Source of the DNA: Stutzerimonas stutzeri
GTDB lineage: Bacteria; Pseudomonadota; Gammaproteobacteria; Pseudomonadales; Pseudomonadaceae
Length of the DNA stretch: 64,000 bases
Reading direction: 5' to 3'
Assembly (NCBI RefSeq): GCF_000952685.1
Contig: NZ_JYHV01000011.1
Coordinates: forward strand, 62,001-126,000
Both the position numbers and the translations under genes were made by a program. Of this stretch, positions 19,396 through 29,807 are shown in pieces; position 1 is the first letter of the stretch; each line of letters opens with the position of its first letter. Under the pieces are notes generated by a model. The model was not told the DNA's origin. It saw only the letters and a list, made by a program, of their open reading frames with translations, and ran no database searches.

Positions 19396-20286
19396 ATGAA
19401 AACGCCAAAACGACTCGAGCCGCTGGTCGAGGATGGGCTGATCGACGAAGTGCTGCGGCCGCTGATGAGCGGCAAGGAAGCAGCGGTCTATGTGGTGCGC
19501 TGCGGTGATGAGCTGCGTTGCGCGAAGGTATACAAGGAAGCCAATAACCGCAGTTTCCGTCAGGCCGTGAAGTATCAGGAAGGCCGCAAGGTCCGTAGCA
19601 GCCGAGATGCCAGGGCCATGGCCAAGGGCTCCAAGCACGGGCGTAAGGAAAAGGAAGAGAACTGGCAGAACGCCGAAGTGGCCGCCTTGTTCCGACTGGC
19701 GGACGCCGGTGTCCGCGTCCCCAAGCCTTACGACTTCCTCGACGGCGTGCTGCTGATGGAGATGATTTCAGGCGAGGACGGCGATGCCGCACCTCGTCTC
19801 AATGACGTCGACTTGCATCCTGACGATGCGCGCGAATTTCACGCGTTCATGATTGGCGAAGTGGTGAAGATGCTCTGTGCCGGTCTGGTGCACGGCGATC
19901 TGTCCGAATTCAATGTGCTGCTCGACGAACACGGTCCGGTCATCATCGACCTGCCGCAGGCGGTGGACGCGGCAGGCAACAACCATGCGTTCGAAATGCT
20001 TGAACGGGATGTTGGCAACATGTCGGCCTACTTCGGGCAGTTTGCGCCGGAGCTAAAATTCACCCGTTACGCCAAGGAGATGTGGGCGCTCTACGAAGAC
20101 GGCAAGCTGACACCGGATTCCGAGCTGACCGGGGAATTCGCCGAGCCGGAAGACGCGGCGGATCTGGATGCCGTGATGCGGGAGATCAAGGCGACCCTGG
20201 CCGATCAGGCGCGCAAGGAAGCCCTGCGCAACGCAACGGACGAACCCAGCGACGAGCCGCCCACGCCGCCCTGGATGCGTAACTGA
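19396..20286 (+). CDS. RIO1-like serine/threonine protein kinase
   Basis: A 296-residue atypical protein kinase of the RIO family, best known from archaea and eukaryotes, where RIO proteins act in ribosome maturation. It has a P-loop-like SGKEAAVYVV (about 25-34), the ATP-lysine segment RCAKVYK, the RIO-specific flexible loop (KGSKHGRKEKEENW), the catalytic loop HGDLSEFNVLL with D168, and the metal-binding IIDLPQAVD with D185. Family hallmarks are complete, so it is probably active. Pseudomonas has orthologues; their substrates are not established to my knowledge. Confidence 0.9.
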   Translation: MKTPKRLEPLVEDGLIDEVLRPLMSGKEAAVYVVRCGDELRCAKVYKEANNRSFRQAVKYQEGRKVRSSRDARAMAKGSKHGRKEKEENWQNAEVAALFRLADAGVRVPKPYDFLDGVLLMEMISGEDGDAAPRLNDVDLHPDDAREFHAFMIGEVVKMLCAGLVHGDLSEFNVLLDEHGPVIIDLPQAVDAAGNNHAFEMLERDVGNMSAYFGQFAPELKFTRYAKEMWALYEDGKLTPDSELTGEFAEPEDAADLDAVMREIKATLADQARKEALRNATDEPSDEPPTPPWMRN

Positions 20287-20518
20287 CCCTGAACCCCGAA
20301 AGGGCTCGCTCGTTGTCGTGCCACGCTTGCGTATGGGACGGGCTGCTGCACGGGTAGGCTGTTTCGCTCGGCGAAATTTCGCGTTTCCGCTCTGGTCCGG
20401 GAGTTCGCCTATGCTCAAGTGAACGGCCACTGATCCGTCTGCGGCAATGCACAGCAGCTCGCCGGCCGCCGATGGGCGTATCATGGCCGGCGTTCCAATT
20501 TCGAGCGGGAGAGTCGTG

Positions 20519-20983
20519 ATGCAAGGTAAGCCACAGGTCGTTGAATACCTGAAAGAACTGTTGCGTGGAGAGCTGGCCGCGCGCGATCAGTATTTCCTGC
20601 ATTCTCGGATGTATGCCGACTGGGGCTTCAGCAAACTCTACGAGCGCATCAACCACGAGATGGAAGAAGAAACCCAGCACGCCGATGCGCTGCTCAAACG
20701 CATCCTGTTCCTCGAAGGAACGCCTGATATGACGCCGGAGACGATGCATCCAGGCCACACTGTGCCGGAGATGCTACGCGCCGATCTGGCATTGGAGTAC
20801 AAAGTGCGCGAAGCGCTGGCCAAGGGCATCGAGCTGGCTGAACAGCATGGCGACTACCCTACGCGCGACATCCTCGCGGCGCAGCTGATGGATACCGAAG
20901 AAGATCATGCCTACTGGCTTGAGCAGCAGCTCGGGCTGATCGATCGGATCGGCCTGCAGAACTATTTGCAGTCGCAGGCTTAG
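20519..20983 (+). CDS. ftnA: Bacterial ferritin FtnA (heme-less, annotated in places as bacterioferritin)
   Basis: A 154-residue four-helix iron-storage subunit, expected to form a 24-mer and oxidise Fe(II). Ferroxidase ligands are in place: E18, E51 and H54 (EEETQHAD), then E in LALEYKV and the DTEEDH motif. The position that holds the heme-ligand Met52 in true bacterioferritins is threonine (T52). This matches P. aeruginosa FtnA, formerly BfrA, rather than BfrB. The start at 20519 follows a GGGAGAG ribosome-binding site; the upstream ATG adds unconserved residues. Confidence 0.93.
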   Translation: MQGKPQVVEYLKELLRGELAARDQYFLHSRMYADWGFSKLYERINHEMEEETQHADALLKRILFLEGTPDMTPETMHPGHTVPEMLRADLALEYKVREALAKGIELAEQHGDYPTRDILAAQLMDTEEDHAYWLEQQLGLIDRIGLQNYLQSQA

Positions 20984-20999
20984 AACGGCCGCTCACCGT

Positions 21000-21398
21000 T
21001 CAGCAGCATCCTCCCGATTCCAGATCCTCGAGGATCGGGCAATCCGGGCGGTCGTCACCGTGGCAATGCTCGATCAGCTGTTGCAGCGTATCGCGCAGGC
21101 CCACCAGTTCGGCAATCTTCTGGTTCAGCGCGTCGATATGCGCGCCGGCCAAGGCCTTTACATCGGCACTGGCGCGCTGACGGTCCTGCCATAACGTTAA
21201 CAGCTTGCCCACTTCCTCCAGGGAAAACCCAAGATCGCGCGAGCGCTTGATGAATGCGAGGCGGTGCAGGTCTTCCTGACCGTAATAGCGATAGCCGTTG
21301 GCGCTCCGTCCCGCAGGACTGATCAGGTCGATGGATTCGTAATAGCGAATCATCTTCGCTGAGAGTCCGGTCTTCTTTGCGGCTTGGCCAATGTTCAT
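21000..21398 (-). CDS. cueR: Copper-responsive MerR-family regulator CueR
   Basis: A 132-residue MerR-type activator that senses cytosolic Cu(I). It has an N-terminal winged helix (MNIGQAAKKTGLSAKMIRYY), a long dimerisation helix and the metal loop HCHGDDRPDC. C112 and C120 fall at exactly the E. coli CueR positions. S77 is also present, as expected for monovalent-metal sensors. A CC pair ends the protein. It lies 107 bases downstream of copA on the same strand; the two operators it should bind are at 23919-24010. Confidence 0.94.
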   Translation of the reverse strand: MNIGQAAKKTGLSAKMIRYYESIDLISPAGRSANGYRYYGQEDLHRLAFIKRSRDLGFSLEEVGKLLTLWQDRQRASADVKALAGAHIDALNQKIAELVGLRDTLQQLIEHCHGDDRPDCPILEDLESGGCC

Positions 21399-21505
21399 GA
21401 TGATATCCCCAGGCGTGTCAGGGTTGTGCTGGAAAGGCGTCGCTGCGCCGGAACGCATACTGCGGGCCTGCTGGTGAGCCAGTGGCCAAGCACAGCGTCA
21501 TCGTT

Positions 21506-23887
21506 CTATTCTTCGGGCTTCCAACGCTTGAGCAGCAGCGCATTGCTGACCACGCTGACGCTGGACAACGCCATCGCAGCCCCGGCGACCACCGGGCTGA
21601 GAAAGCCCAAGGCCGCCAGCGGGATGCCCACCAGGTTGTAGATAAAGGCCCAGAAGAGGTTCTGCTGGATCTTGCGATAGGTGCGACGGCTGATCTCCAG
21701 CGCCGCCGGTACCAGCCGGGGATCACCGCGCATCAGGGTAATGCCCGCGGCGTGCATGGCCACATCGGTGCCGCCGCCCATAGCGATGCCCACATCGGCG
21801 GCTGCCAGTGCCGGCGCATCATTGATACCGTCGCCAACCATGGCCACCACCGCGCCGCCTTGTTTCAGCTCGGAAACCGTAGCGGCTTTATCTGCCGGTA
21901 ATACCTCGGCGTGCACACTGTCGATGTGCAATGCGTCGGCCACCACCCGCGCGCTGCCGCGGTTGTCCCCGGTGATCAGATGGCTGCGGATATGCCGCGC
22001 GTTGAGGCTGGCGATGGCCTCGGCTGCTCCCGCTTTGAGGCTGTCACCAAAGGCGAACAGACCGAGTATCTGCGGCTGCGGGGCCGTCTCGATCAGCCAG
22101 GACAGTGTACGTCCTTCGGCTTCCCAGGCCTCGGCCTGGGTAGCCAGCTCGCCTGGTTGCAGACCGCTGTCGTCCAGCAGCCGTCGGTTGCCCAACGCCA
22201 GTGATCGCCCGTCGAGCTTGCCAGCGATGCCACGACCGGTTAGCGACTGGCTCCTATCCACGTCAGCGATGGTCAAACCCTGTTCCGCACAGCGATCGAG
22301 CACCGCCTGTGCCAGCGGATGTTCGCTGCCGCGTTGCAGCGCACCCGCTTGTTGCAGCAGGGCGGCCTCGTTGCCATCTATTGCGTGCAGATGAACGATG
22401 CGCGGCTTGCCGGATGTCAGGGTGCCGGTCTTGTCGAAGGCCACGGCACTAACCGCATGTGCGACCTCTAATGCCTCGGCGTCCTTGATCAGAATGCCGT
22501 GGCGTGCCGCCACACCCGTGCCCGCCATGATCGCCGCCGGGGTGGCCAGGCCAAGGGCGCAGGGGCAGGCGATTACCAGGACGGCAACGGCGTTGATCAG
22601 CGCGACCTCTGCCGGCGCGCCAGCGAGTATCCAGCCGATCAGCGTGAATAGGGCAATGACCAGCACCGCCGGGACGAACACCTGGCTGACCTTGTCCACC
22701 AGCTTCTGGATCGGCGCCTTTGCCGCCTGGGCATCCTCGACCAGCCGAATGATGCGCGCCAGCACCGTCTCGCCGCCTAATGCAGTGGTGCGGACCAGCA
22801 ATCGGCCTTCGCCGTTGATCGCCCCGCCGGTAATGCGATCGCCGGGCACCTTGGCTACGGGCAGACTTTCGCCGCTGATCAGCGCCTCGTCGGCCTGGCT
22901 CTCGCCTTCTACCACCTCGCCATCGACAGGGAAGCGTTCCCCGGGCTTGACCAGCACCAGATCGTCCAGCCGCAGCGCGGCGATGGCGATGTCCTCCTCG
23001 CGGCCATCAACGACGCGCACCGCGCGATCCGGACGCAACGCTTCTAGAGCGCGGATGGCGGCGCTGGTCTGACGTTTGGCGCGGCTCTCCAGGTATTTGC
23101 CCAGCAAGACCAGGGCGATGACCACCGCCGAGGCCTCGAAATACAGGTGCGGCATCTGCCCGGCCGACGCCGCCCACCATTGATAGAGGCTCAGACCGTA
23201 GCCGGCGCTGGTGCCGATGGCGACCAGCAGATCCATGTTGCCGGCACCGGCGCGTACGGCCTTCCAGCCAGCGATATAAAAACGCGCACCGAGAATGAAC
23301 TGCACCGGGGTGGCGAGCGCGAACTGCACCCAGGGTGGCAGCATCCAGTGCAGACCCAGCAGGTCGCCAAACATTGGAATTACCAGCGGTGCAGCCAGTG
23401 CCAAGGCAATGATTACGGCCCAGCGCTCTTGGCGTAGGCGGCTTTCGCTGCGGTCCGCATCGGGTGGGATATCGGCGCTCGCCTGTGCCTGATAGCCGGC
23501 CGCTTCGACGGCCTGGATCAGGACCGCGGCATCGACAGCGCCAAGTACCTCGACCCGTGCGCGTTCGTTCGCAAGGTTTACCGACGCACTGCGCACGCCT
23601 GGGACCTTAAGCAGGGCGCGTTCAACGCGGCCGACGCAGCTGGCGCAGGTCATGCCCTCGATGGTCAGTTCCAAGGTCTGCACCGGCACGCCATAGCCGG
23701 CCCTTTCCACCGCCTGCACCAGTCCGGCGAGATCGGCGTCCTTGGCTTCCACTCGCACCTGCTCGGCGGCGAGGTTCACTGCGGCGGTAGCAACGCCTGG
23801 CACTTTCAGTAGAGCGCGCTCGACCCGTCCGGCACAGCTGGCGCAGGTCATGCCTGCGATCGGCAAGGTGTAGGTTGCGCTGGTCAT
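21506..23887 (-). CDS. copA: Copper-exporting P1B-type ATPase
   Basis: A 793-residue inner-membrane pump that exports Cu(I) from the cytosol. It has two N-terminal metal-binding domains, each with GMTCASC, then eight expected membrane helices. The channel motif [11 protein letters not shown], the phosphorylation motif [10 protein letters not shown], the HP motif ([10 protein letters not shown]) and [12 protein letters not shown] are present. The start at 23887 has GGGAG upstream. An upstream ATG at 23926 lies inside the CueR operator and so cannot be used from that promoter. Confidence 0.96.
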   Translation of the reverse strand: MTSATYTLPIAGMTCASCAGRVERALLKVPGVATAAVNLAAEQVRVEAKDADLAGLVQAVERAGYGVPVQTLELTIEGMTCASCVGRVERALLKVPGVRSASVNLANERARVEVLGAVDAAVLIQAVEAAGYQAQASADIPPDADRSESRLRQERWAVIIALALAAPLVIPMFGDLLGLHWMLPPWVQFALATPVQFILGARFYIAGWKAVRAGAGNMDLLVAIGTSAGYGLSLYQWWAASAGQMPHLYFEASAVVIALVLLGKYLESRAKRQTSAAIRALEALRPDRAVRVVDGREEDIAIAALRLDDLVLVKPGERFPVDGEVVEGESQADEALISGESLPVAKVPGDRITGGAINGEGRLLVRTTALGGETVLARIIRLVEDAQAAKAPIQKLVDKVSQVFVPAVLVIALFTLIGWILAGAPAEVALINAVAVLVIACPCALGLATPAAIMAGTGVAARHGILIKDAEALEVAHAVSAVAFDKTGTLTSGKPRIVHLHAIDGNEAALLQQAGALQRGSEHPLAQAVLDRCAEQGLTIADVDRSQSLTGRGIAGKLDGRSLALGNRRLLDDSGLQPGELATQAEAWEAEGRTLSWLIETAPQPQILGLFAFGDSLKAGAAEAIASLNARHIRSHLITGDNRGSARVVADALHIDSVHAEVLPADKAATVSELKQGGAVVAMVGDGINDAPALAAADVGIAMGGGTDVAMHAAGITLMRGDPRLVPAALEISRRTYRKIQQNLFWAFIYNLVGIPLAALGFLSPVVAGAAMALSSVSVVSNALLLKRWKPEE

Positions 23888-23918
23888 TTTTCGCTCCCGG
23901 GGGTGATCTGATGCATCG

Positions 23919-23949
23919 ATGGTCAACCTTCACCTAATGGCAAGGTCAA
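23919..23949 (-). promoter_or_regulatory. CueR-type operator/promoter for copA
   Basis: Read on the minus strand: TTGACC, a 19-base spacer, GACCAT. The dyad ACCTT...AAGGT spans the spacer (23926-23946). The over-long 19-base spacer is the hallmark of MerR-family activated promoters, and the arrangement copies E. coli PcopA. Confidence 0.88.
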
Positions 23950-23979
23950 GTCGAGGGTCGGGGTGTCGCAGGCAAGTGT

Positions 23980-24010
23980 TTGACCTTCCCGGTATGGCAA
24001 GGTTGAGCAT
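23980..24010 (+). promoter_or_regulatory. CueR-type operator/promoter for the copper chaperone gene
   Basis: TTGACC, a 19-base spacer, GAGCAT, with the dyad ACCTTCCC...CAAGGT at 23983-24003. It has the same architecture as the divergent copA site, about 30 bases away. Confidence 0.88.
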
Positions 24011-24043
24011 GCTGATCTCGTCAATAAGCGAAAGGAGCATCCG

Positions 24044-24235
24044 ATGCAGACGTTCAATGTGAGAGGCATGACCTGCGCACACTGCCAGCGCGCAGTGGCC
24101 CAGGCGATCCAGTCCCGTGATGCCGCTGCCAAGGTCGACGTCGATCTTGAGGCGGGCATCGTGCGAGTGGATGGAAAACTGGAGGAAGCCAGCATCCGTG
24201 AGGCAATCGAGGAAGAAGGCTATGAGGTTCAATGA
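24044..24235 (+). CDS. copZ: CopZ-like copper chaperone (HMA domain)
   Basis: A 63-residue single HMA domain (MQTFNVRGMTCAHCQRAV) with the Cu(I)-binding pair C11 and C14. It should carry copper in the cytosol to CopA. AAGGAG precedes the ATG. It is divergent from copA, and the two share the regulatory gap with twin CueR operators. Confidence 0.92.
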   Translation: MQTFNVRGMTCAHCQRAVAQAIQSRDAAAKVDVDLEAGIVRVDGKLEEASIREAIEEEGYEVQ

Positions 24236-24275
24236 CGGACGGAACGGGCGGCAGCAGGAGGCTGCCGCGTCTGTG

Positions 24276-24905
24276 TCAGTGAGCGGCGAAACTGTCCCAG
24301 TCTCTGACCAGGCCACGGAACACGGGGTCGATCAGGGCGGCGCAGTCCCTTTCCGGATCGAACAAGGTCGGGTCACGGGTCCAGTCGCTGAACAACCCGA
24401 CGATCAGTGCGTGCAGGGTACGAGCGGCCAGGCGTGGTGAGATGCCCGGGTACAGACTGTCGGCGGCGCGCTCGAGCAGCTTTTCACAAAGGTCGATGAA
24501 CATATTGATGAACGCATGATGGCGCTCTTCGGCTTCGCGTAGCTCCTCAGTGAACTCGCAGCGGTGCAGCAGAATGGTCATTACGCGGCGCTTCTGTTCA
24601 TCACGGCCCAGCGCGCTGATCCCTTCGATGCAGAGGTCGCGCAAGGTCCGCAAGGGCTGCTGCTGGGTGCAGCTGCAAAGTCGTTCGGTCATCTGCTCCG
24701 GCGGTAGCCGTACCTGATTGAGCATCTCGTGAAACAGGTGAGCCTTGTTTTGAAAGTGCCAATAGACGGCGCCGCGGGTCACCCCGGCATCACGGGCGAT
24801 CTGATCGAGGCTGGTGTGCGCCACACCCTTGTCCAGAAACAACCGCTCGGCTGATGCGAGCAGAGCAATACGGGTCTTTTCGGCGTCTTCTTTGGTTCTT
24901 CGCAT
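24276..24905 (-). CDS. TetR/AcrR-family repressor
   Basis: A 209-residue repressor with the N-terminal TetR helix-turn-helix (TSLDQIARDAGVTRGAVYWHFQNKAHLF, here split: TSLDQIARDAGV / TRGAVYWHF). The C-terminal ligand domain is of the TtgR/AcrR kind (VMTILLHRCEFTEELREAEE). It is divergent from a Bcr/CflA drug exporter, so the likely job is control of that pump. A candidate operator lies between them. Confidence 0.9.
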   Translation of the reverse strand: MRRTKEDAEKTRIALLASAERLFLDKGVAHTSLDQIARDAGVTRGAVYWHFQNKAHLFHEMLNQVRLPPEQMTERLCSCTQQQPLRTLRDLCIEGISALGRDEQKRRVMTILLHRCEFTEELREAEERHHAFINMFIDLCEKLLERAADSLYPGISPRLAARTLHALIVGLFSDWTRDPTLFDPERDCAALIDPVFRGLVRDWDSFAAH

Positions 24906-24992
24906 GTCTGAGCTACGGCAGCATCGGGCTGCGTTGGGGCCCTTGAAGGGCGGATGATGCGGAGTTGTCCTTCAGACTCTGCAACTTTGGCT

Positions 24993-25017
24993 GTTTACAA
25001 TCGTCTTTGTATGTAAC
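24993..25017. promoter_or_regulatory. Candidate TtgR/AcrR-type operator
   Basis: An imperfect dyad with half-sites GTTTACAA and TTGTATGTAAC in the TetR-Bcr gap. It resembles the TTACA...TGTAA pattern of TtgR/AcrR operators. The dyad is not perfect. Confidence 0.45.
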
Positions 25018-25104
25018 AGCATCTCACCATCTCTGTAAATGTTCGATATCAGCCACGACCCGGTCGTGCGCTGGCGAGACGCTTTTTCTTCCTGCGAGTT
25101 GCCA

Positions 25105-26304
25105 ATGCCTCTTCCTATTCTGCTCATTCTGGGCGCGCTTAGCGCCTTTGGCCCGTTGGCCATCGATTTCTATCTGCCCGCATTCCCAGCGATGGCGCGG
25201 GCTTTCGCCACTGACGTGGAGCATGTTCAGCTGTCGCTGGCGGCGTACTTCATCGGCCTGGCCATTGGTCAGCTGATTTATGGACCTCTGGCGGATCGGT
25301 ATGGCCGTCGCTGGCCACTGTTGGTTGGTGTCGCATTGTTCACCCTGGCCTCGCTCGCCTGTGCTTTCGCGCCCTCGTTGGACTGGCTGATAGCGGCCCG
25401 TTTCGTCCAGGCGCTGGGCGGCTGTGCGGGCATTGTGGTAACACGTGCCGTGGTGCGTGACAGCTGCGATCCGGTACAGAGCGCCAAGGTCTTTTCGCAG
25501 CTGATGCTGGTGATGGGGCTGGCGCCGATCCTTGCGCCGTTGGCAGGTGGGGTTTTGATGAATGCCTTTGGCTGGCAGGCGATCTTCGTTTCGCTGACGC
25601 TCTTCAGTGCACTCTGCGGTGTTGCGGTCGCGCTGCGGCTGCCGGAAACGCTGCCAGCCGATGCCCCGAAGCATCCGTTGCGCGGCACCTTCGGCCGTTA
25701 TATCGCCCTGTTCGGCGACCGCGAGTTCATCGCTTTCGCGCTCGCCGGGGGCGTCGCGATGGCGGGTATGTTCGCCTATATCGCCGGTTCGCCGTTCGTC
25801 TTCATCGAACTGTACGGCGTTCCGGCTGAGCACTACGGCTGGCTGTTCGGCAGCAACGCCGCGGGTTTCATCCTCGTCTCACAGATCAACGCTCGGCTGT
25901 TGCGTCTGCGGGGGCCGGGCTTATGGCTGCGGCGTTTCGTCTGGTTCTACTTCGCTTGTGGGGTGGCACTGCTCGCCGTCGCATTGAGCAGACCGGATGT
26001 GCTCTGGCCGCTGCTGATTCCGTTATTCGCGGGCATGGCGAGCCTCGGCAGTATCCTGCCGAACGCCACGGCCTGCGCCATGGCGAAGCAGGGCCAGCAG
26101 GCCGGATTGGCGTCGGCGCTGATGGGTAGCCTGCAATTCTGCATCGCCGCCGTTTCGTCGGCTGCGGTCGGTTGGCTGCACAACGGCACGGCCGTACCGA
26201 TGGCGCTGGTGATCACGGTGTGCGCACTACTGGCGGCGTGTCTGGCCTGGTACACAGGGCAAATCGCCGCTGCGTCGCGCAGTCAGGATGCCGCCTCGTC
26301 CTGA
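25105..26304 (+). CDS. Bcr/CflA-family MFS drug exporter
   Basis: A 399-residue inner-membrane transporter with about 12 hydrophobic helices. It has the early family signature GPLAIDFYLPAFPAM and the MFS loop 2-3 motif (YGPLADRYGRRWPLL). It carries VTRAVVRDSCDP, typical of Bcr/CflA drug:H+ antiporters. I start at 25105 (MPLPILLILGALSAFGPLAI), where GCGAG precedes the ATG. It is probably repressed by the divergent TetR protein. Confidence 0.9.
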   Translation: MPLPILLILGALSAFGPLAIDFYLPAFPAMARAFATDVEHVQLSLAAYFIGLAIGQLIYGPLADRYGRRWPLLVGVALFTLASLACAFAPSLDWLIAARFVQALGGCAGIVVTRAVVRDSCDPVQSAKVFSQLMLVMGLAPILAPLAGGVLMNAFGWQAIFVSLTLFSALCGVAVALRLPETLPADAPKHPLRGTFGRYIALFGDREFIAFALAGGVAMAGMFAYIAGSPFVFIELYGVPAEHYGWLFGSNAAGFILVSQINARLLRLRGPGLWLRRFVWFYFACGVALLAVALSRPDVLWPLLIPLFAGMASLGSILPNATACAMAKQGQQAGLASALMGSLQFCIAAVSSAAVGWLHNGTAVPMALVITVCALLAACLAWYTGQIAAASRSQDAASS

Positions 26305-26323
26305 GGCGGCACTCGCTGAGTGG

Positions 26324-27337
26324 TCAGAATCCCTCGAGGACAATCTTCCCCTTGGCCTTGCCGCTTTCGATGAAGGCATGGGCGCGGCGCAGATTCTGTG
26401 CGTTGATCGTCCCGTAATGCTCGCCCAGAGTGGTTTTGAGCACGCCGCTGTCGATCAGCTCGGCGACGCGGTTGAGCAGTTCGTGTTGCGCGATCATGTC
26501 CGGCGTCTGGTACAGCGAACGGGTGTACATGAACTCCCAGTGCAGCGACAGGCTCTTGCGCTTGAGCAGGCTGATGTCGAGGCTCGCCGGATCGTCGATC
26601 AACGCCAGACGGCCCTGAGGCTGCAAGGCCTCGACGATTTGCGGCAGATGCAGGTCGGTGTGGGTCAGGCTGGCCACATGGGTGACGCCAGCGATGCCCA
26701 GGCGTTGCAGTTCGGCGGCGAGCGGCTGGCTGTGATCGATCACTTCGTGGGCGCCGAGCTCACGCACCCAGGCCTGGGTATCGCCGCGTGAGGCGCTGCC
26801 GATCACCTGGAGTCCGGTCAGCTGCCGTGCCAGTTGGGTGAGGATGGAGCCTACGCCACCGGCCGCGCCGACAATCAGCAGGCGCTGATCGCGATTTTCC
26901 TTCCCTTCGCTGATCTGCAGGCGTTCGAACAGCAATTCCCAGGCAGTGATCGAGGTCAGCGGCAGCGCCGCAGCGGCGGCGAAATCGAGACGGGCCGGCT
27001 TGCGGCCAACGATGCGTTCGTCCACCAGGTGCAGCTCGCTGTTCGCGCCGGGGCGGTCCAACGCGCCGGCGTAGAACACCTCGTCGCCGGGCTGGAACAG
27101 GCTGACATCGCTGCCAACCGCACGCACCACACCCGCCACGTCCCAGCCGAGTACCTGATGCTGGCCCTGGTCCGGCTGCACGCGCATACGGATTTTGGTA
27201 TCGACCGGGTTCACCGAGATGGCGCGCACCTCGACCAGCAGGTCGCGGGGGCCGGGTGTCGGCTCGGGTAGGTCGATATCGAGCAGTGAGCGTGGATCAT
27301 CAATGGGTAGCGATTGCTGGTAGCCGATGGCTTTCAT
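26324..27337 (-). CDS. MDR-family zinc-type alcohol dehydrogenase / quinone oxidoreductase
   Basis: A 337-residue medium-chain dehydrogenase/reductase. It has SVNPVDTKIR, GWDVAGVVRAVG and the NAD(P)H Rossmann motif VGAAGGVGSIL (about 150). Catalytic zinc Cys/His ligands are not evident, so like other members of this branch it probably acts as a zinc-free NADPH quinone/enone reductase. It is divergent from a LysR regulator with a dyad between them, a classic regulator-target pair. Confidence 0.87.
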   Translation of the reverse strand: MKAIGYQQSLPIDDPRSLLDIDLPEPTPGPRDLLVEVRAISVNPVDTKIRMRVQPDQGQHQVLGWDVAGVVRAVGSDVSLFQPGDEVFYAGALDRPGANSELHLVDERIVGRKPARLDFAAAAALPLTSITAWELLFERLQISEGKENRDQRLLIVGAAGGVGSILTQLARQLTGLQVIGSASRGDTQAWVRELGAHEVIDHSQPLAAELQRLGIAGVTHVASLTHTDLHLPQIVEALQPQGRLALIDDPASLDISLLKRKSLSLHWEFMYTRSLYQTPDMIAQHELLNRVAELIDSGVLKTTLGEHYGTINAQNLRRAHAFIESGKAKGKIVLEGF

Positions 27338-27403
27338 GGCAGTTCCTCAAGTTGGAAGGGGATACGTGCCATGTTCGGCTTTCGCGCCGGGAAGAAAAAC
27401 AGC

Positions 27404-27434
27404 ATATTCTGCAGAGGCTCTTTCAACAGAATAT
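27404..27434. promoter_or_regulatory. Candidate LysR operator dyad
   Basis: Perfect 8-base half-sites ATATTCTG and CAGAATAT separated by 15 bases, directly upstream of the lysR ATG at 27440 and about 70 bases before the divergent dehydrogenase. Confidence 0.5.
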
Positions 27435-27439
27435 TGAAA

Positions 27440-28357
27440 ATGCTGCGCAGTAATGACTTGCAAGTGTTCGTATTGACCGCTGAGTTGGGGAGCCTTTCTG
27501 CTGCCGCTCGCCAGTTGGAATTGTCACCCGCCGTTGCAAGCGCGGCTCTCAAACGGCTTGAGGCTGAGCTGGGTTGCCGTTTGCTGGTGCGCTCGACTCG
27601 CAGCCTGAGGCTGACGGGCGAAGGCGAGCTGTATCTGCCTCATGCGCGCTCGGCCTTGCAGAGTCTGGTAGAAGGTCAGCAACTGCTGGCCGGGGGAAAA
27701 GCGGTCATCAGCGGCACGCTGCAGTTATCGGCACCGTCGGACTTCGGGCGCAATGTGCTTTTGCCCTGGATGGACGAATTCCAGTTGCGCCATCCGCTGC
27801 TGACGCTTCGATTGTTGTTGGCTGATCGCAATGCGGATCTGTTTCGACAGCCGGTCGATATCGCGCTGCGCTACGGCCAACCGGAGGATTCCAGTCTAGT
27901 GGCGCTGCCCGTGGCGGCCGCTAATCGACGAGTGCTCTGCGCCGCGCCGAGCTATCTCGCGAACCATGGATCGCCGCGCTCGCTGGCTGCACTCTCCGAC
28001 CATAATTGCCTGCGCTTCATGCTGGCGGGGCGGGCGCATGAGCGCTGGTGCTTTTACGACGGTCGGCATGAGCTGGAGCAGGTCGTGAGCGGTGATCGAG
28101 TCAGTGACGACGCCGATGTGGTGCGACGCTGGGCGTTGGCGGGGCAGGGGCTGGTGTACAAGTCCTGGTTGGACGTTGCCCAGGATGTGCAGGCGGGGCG
28201 TTTGGTTGTGCTGTTGCCGGAATTGCTGGGCGAGCCGGCGCCGCTGAATCTGATCTGCGCTCACCGCGCGCATCTGGGCGAAATGGTGCGGTTGCTGCGT
28301 GAGCATCTGGTCGAACGGTGCCAGGTGCTGCTTGAGCAAGCACCGTTCACCAGTTGA
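27440..28357 (+). CDS. LysR-family transcriptional regulator
   Basis: A 305-residue LysR regulator: N-terminal helix-turn-helix (LGSLSAAARQLELSPAVASA) and a C-terminal substrate-binding domain (LSAPSDFGRNVLLPWMDEF; DIALRYGQPEDSSLVALPV). This is the CrgA/DhcR-like branch. The ATG at 27440 gives the family N-terminus MLRSNDLQVFVLTAELGS; longer upstream frames run through the dyad. Its likely target is the divergent dehydrogenase. Confidence 0.9.
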   Translation: MLRSNDLQVFVLTAELGSLSAAARQLELSPAVASAALKRLEAELGCRLLVRSTRSLRLTGEGELYLPHARSALQSLVEGQQLLAGGKAVISGTLQLSAPSDFGRNVLLPWMDEFQLRHPLLTLRLLLADRNADLFRQPVDIALRYGQPEDSSLVALPVAAANRRVLCAAPSYLANHGSPRSLAALSDHNCLRFMLAGRAHERWCFYDGRHELEQVVSGDRVSDDADVVRRWALAGQGLVYKSWLDVAQDVQAGRLVVLLPELLGEPAPLNLICAHRAHLGEMVRLLREHLVERCQVLLEQAPFTS

Positions 28358-28387
28358 TGCAGGTCGCGCCTGGCTACCCGCTGTTGA

Positions 28388-29807
<1,420 letters not shown>

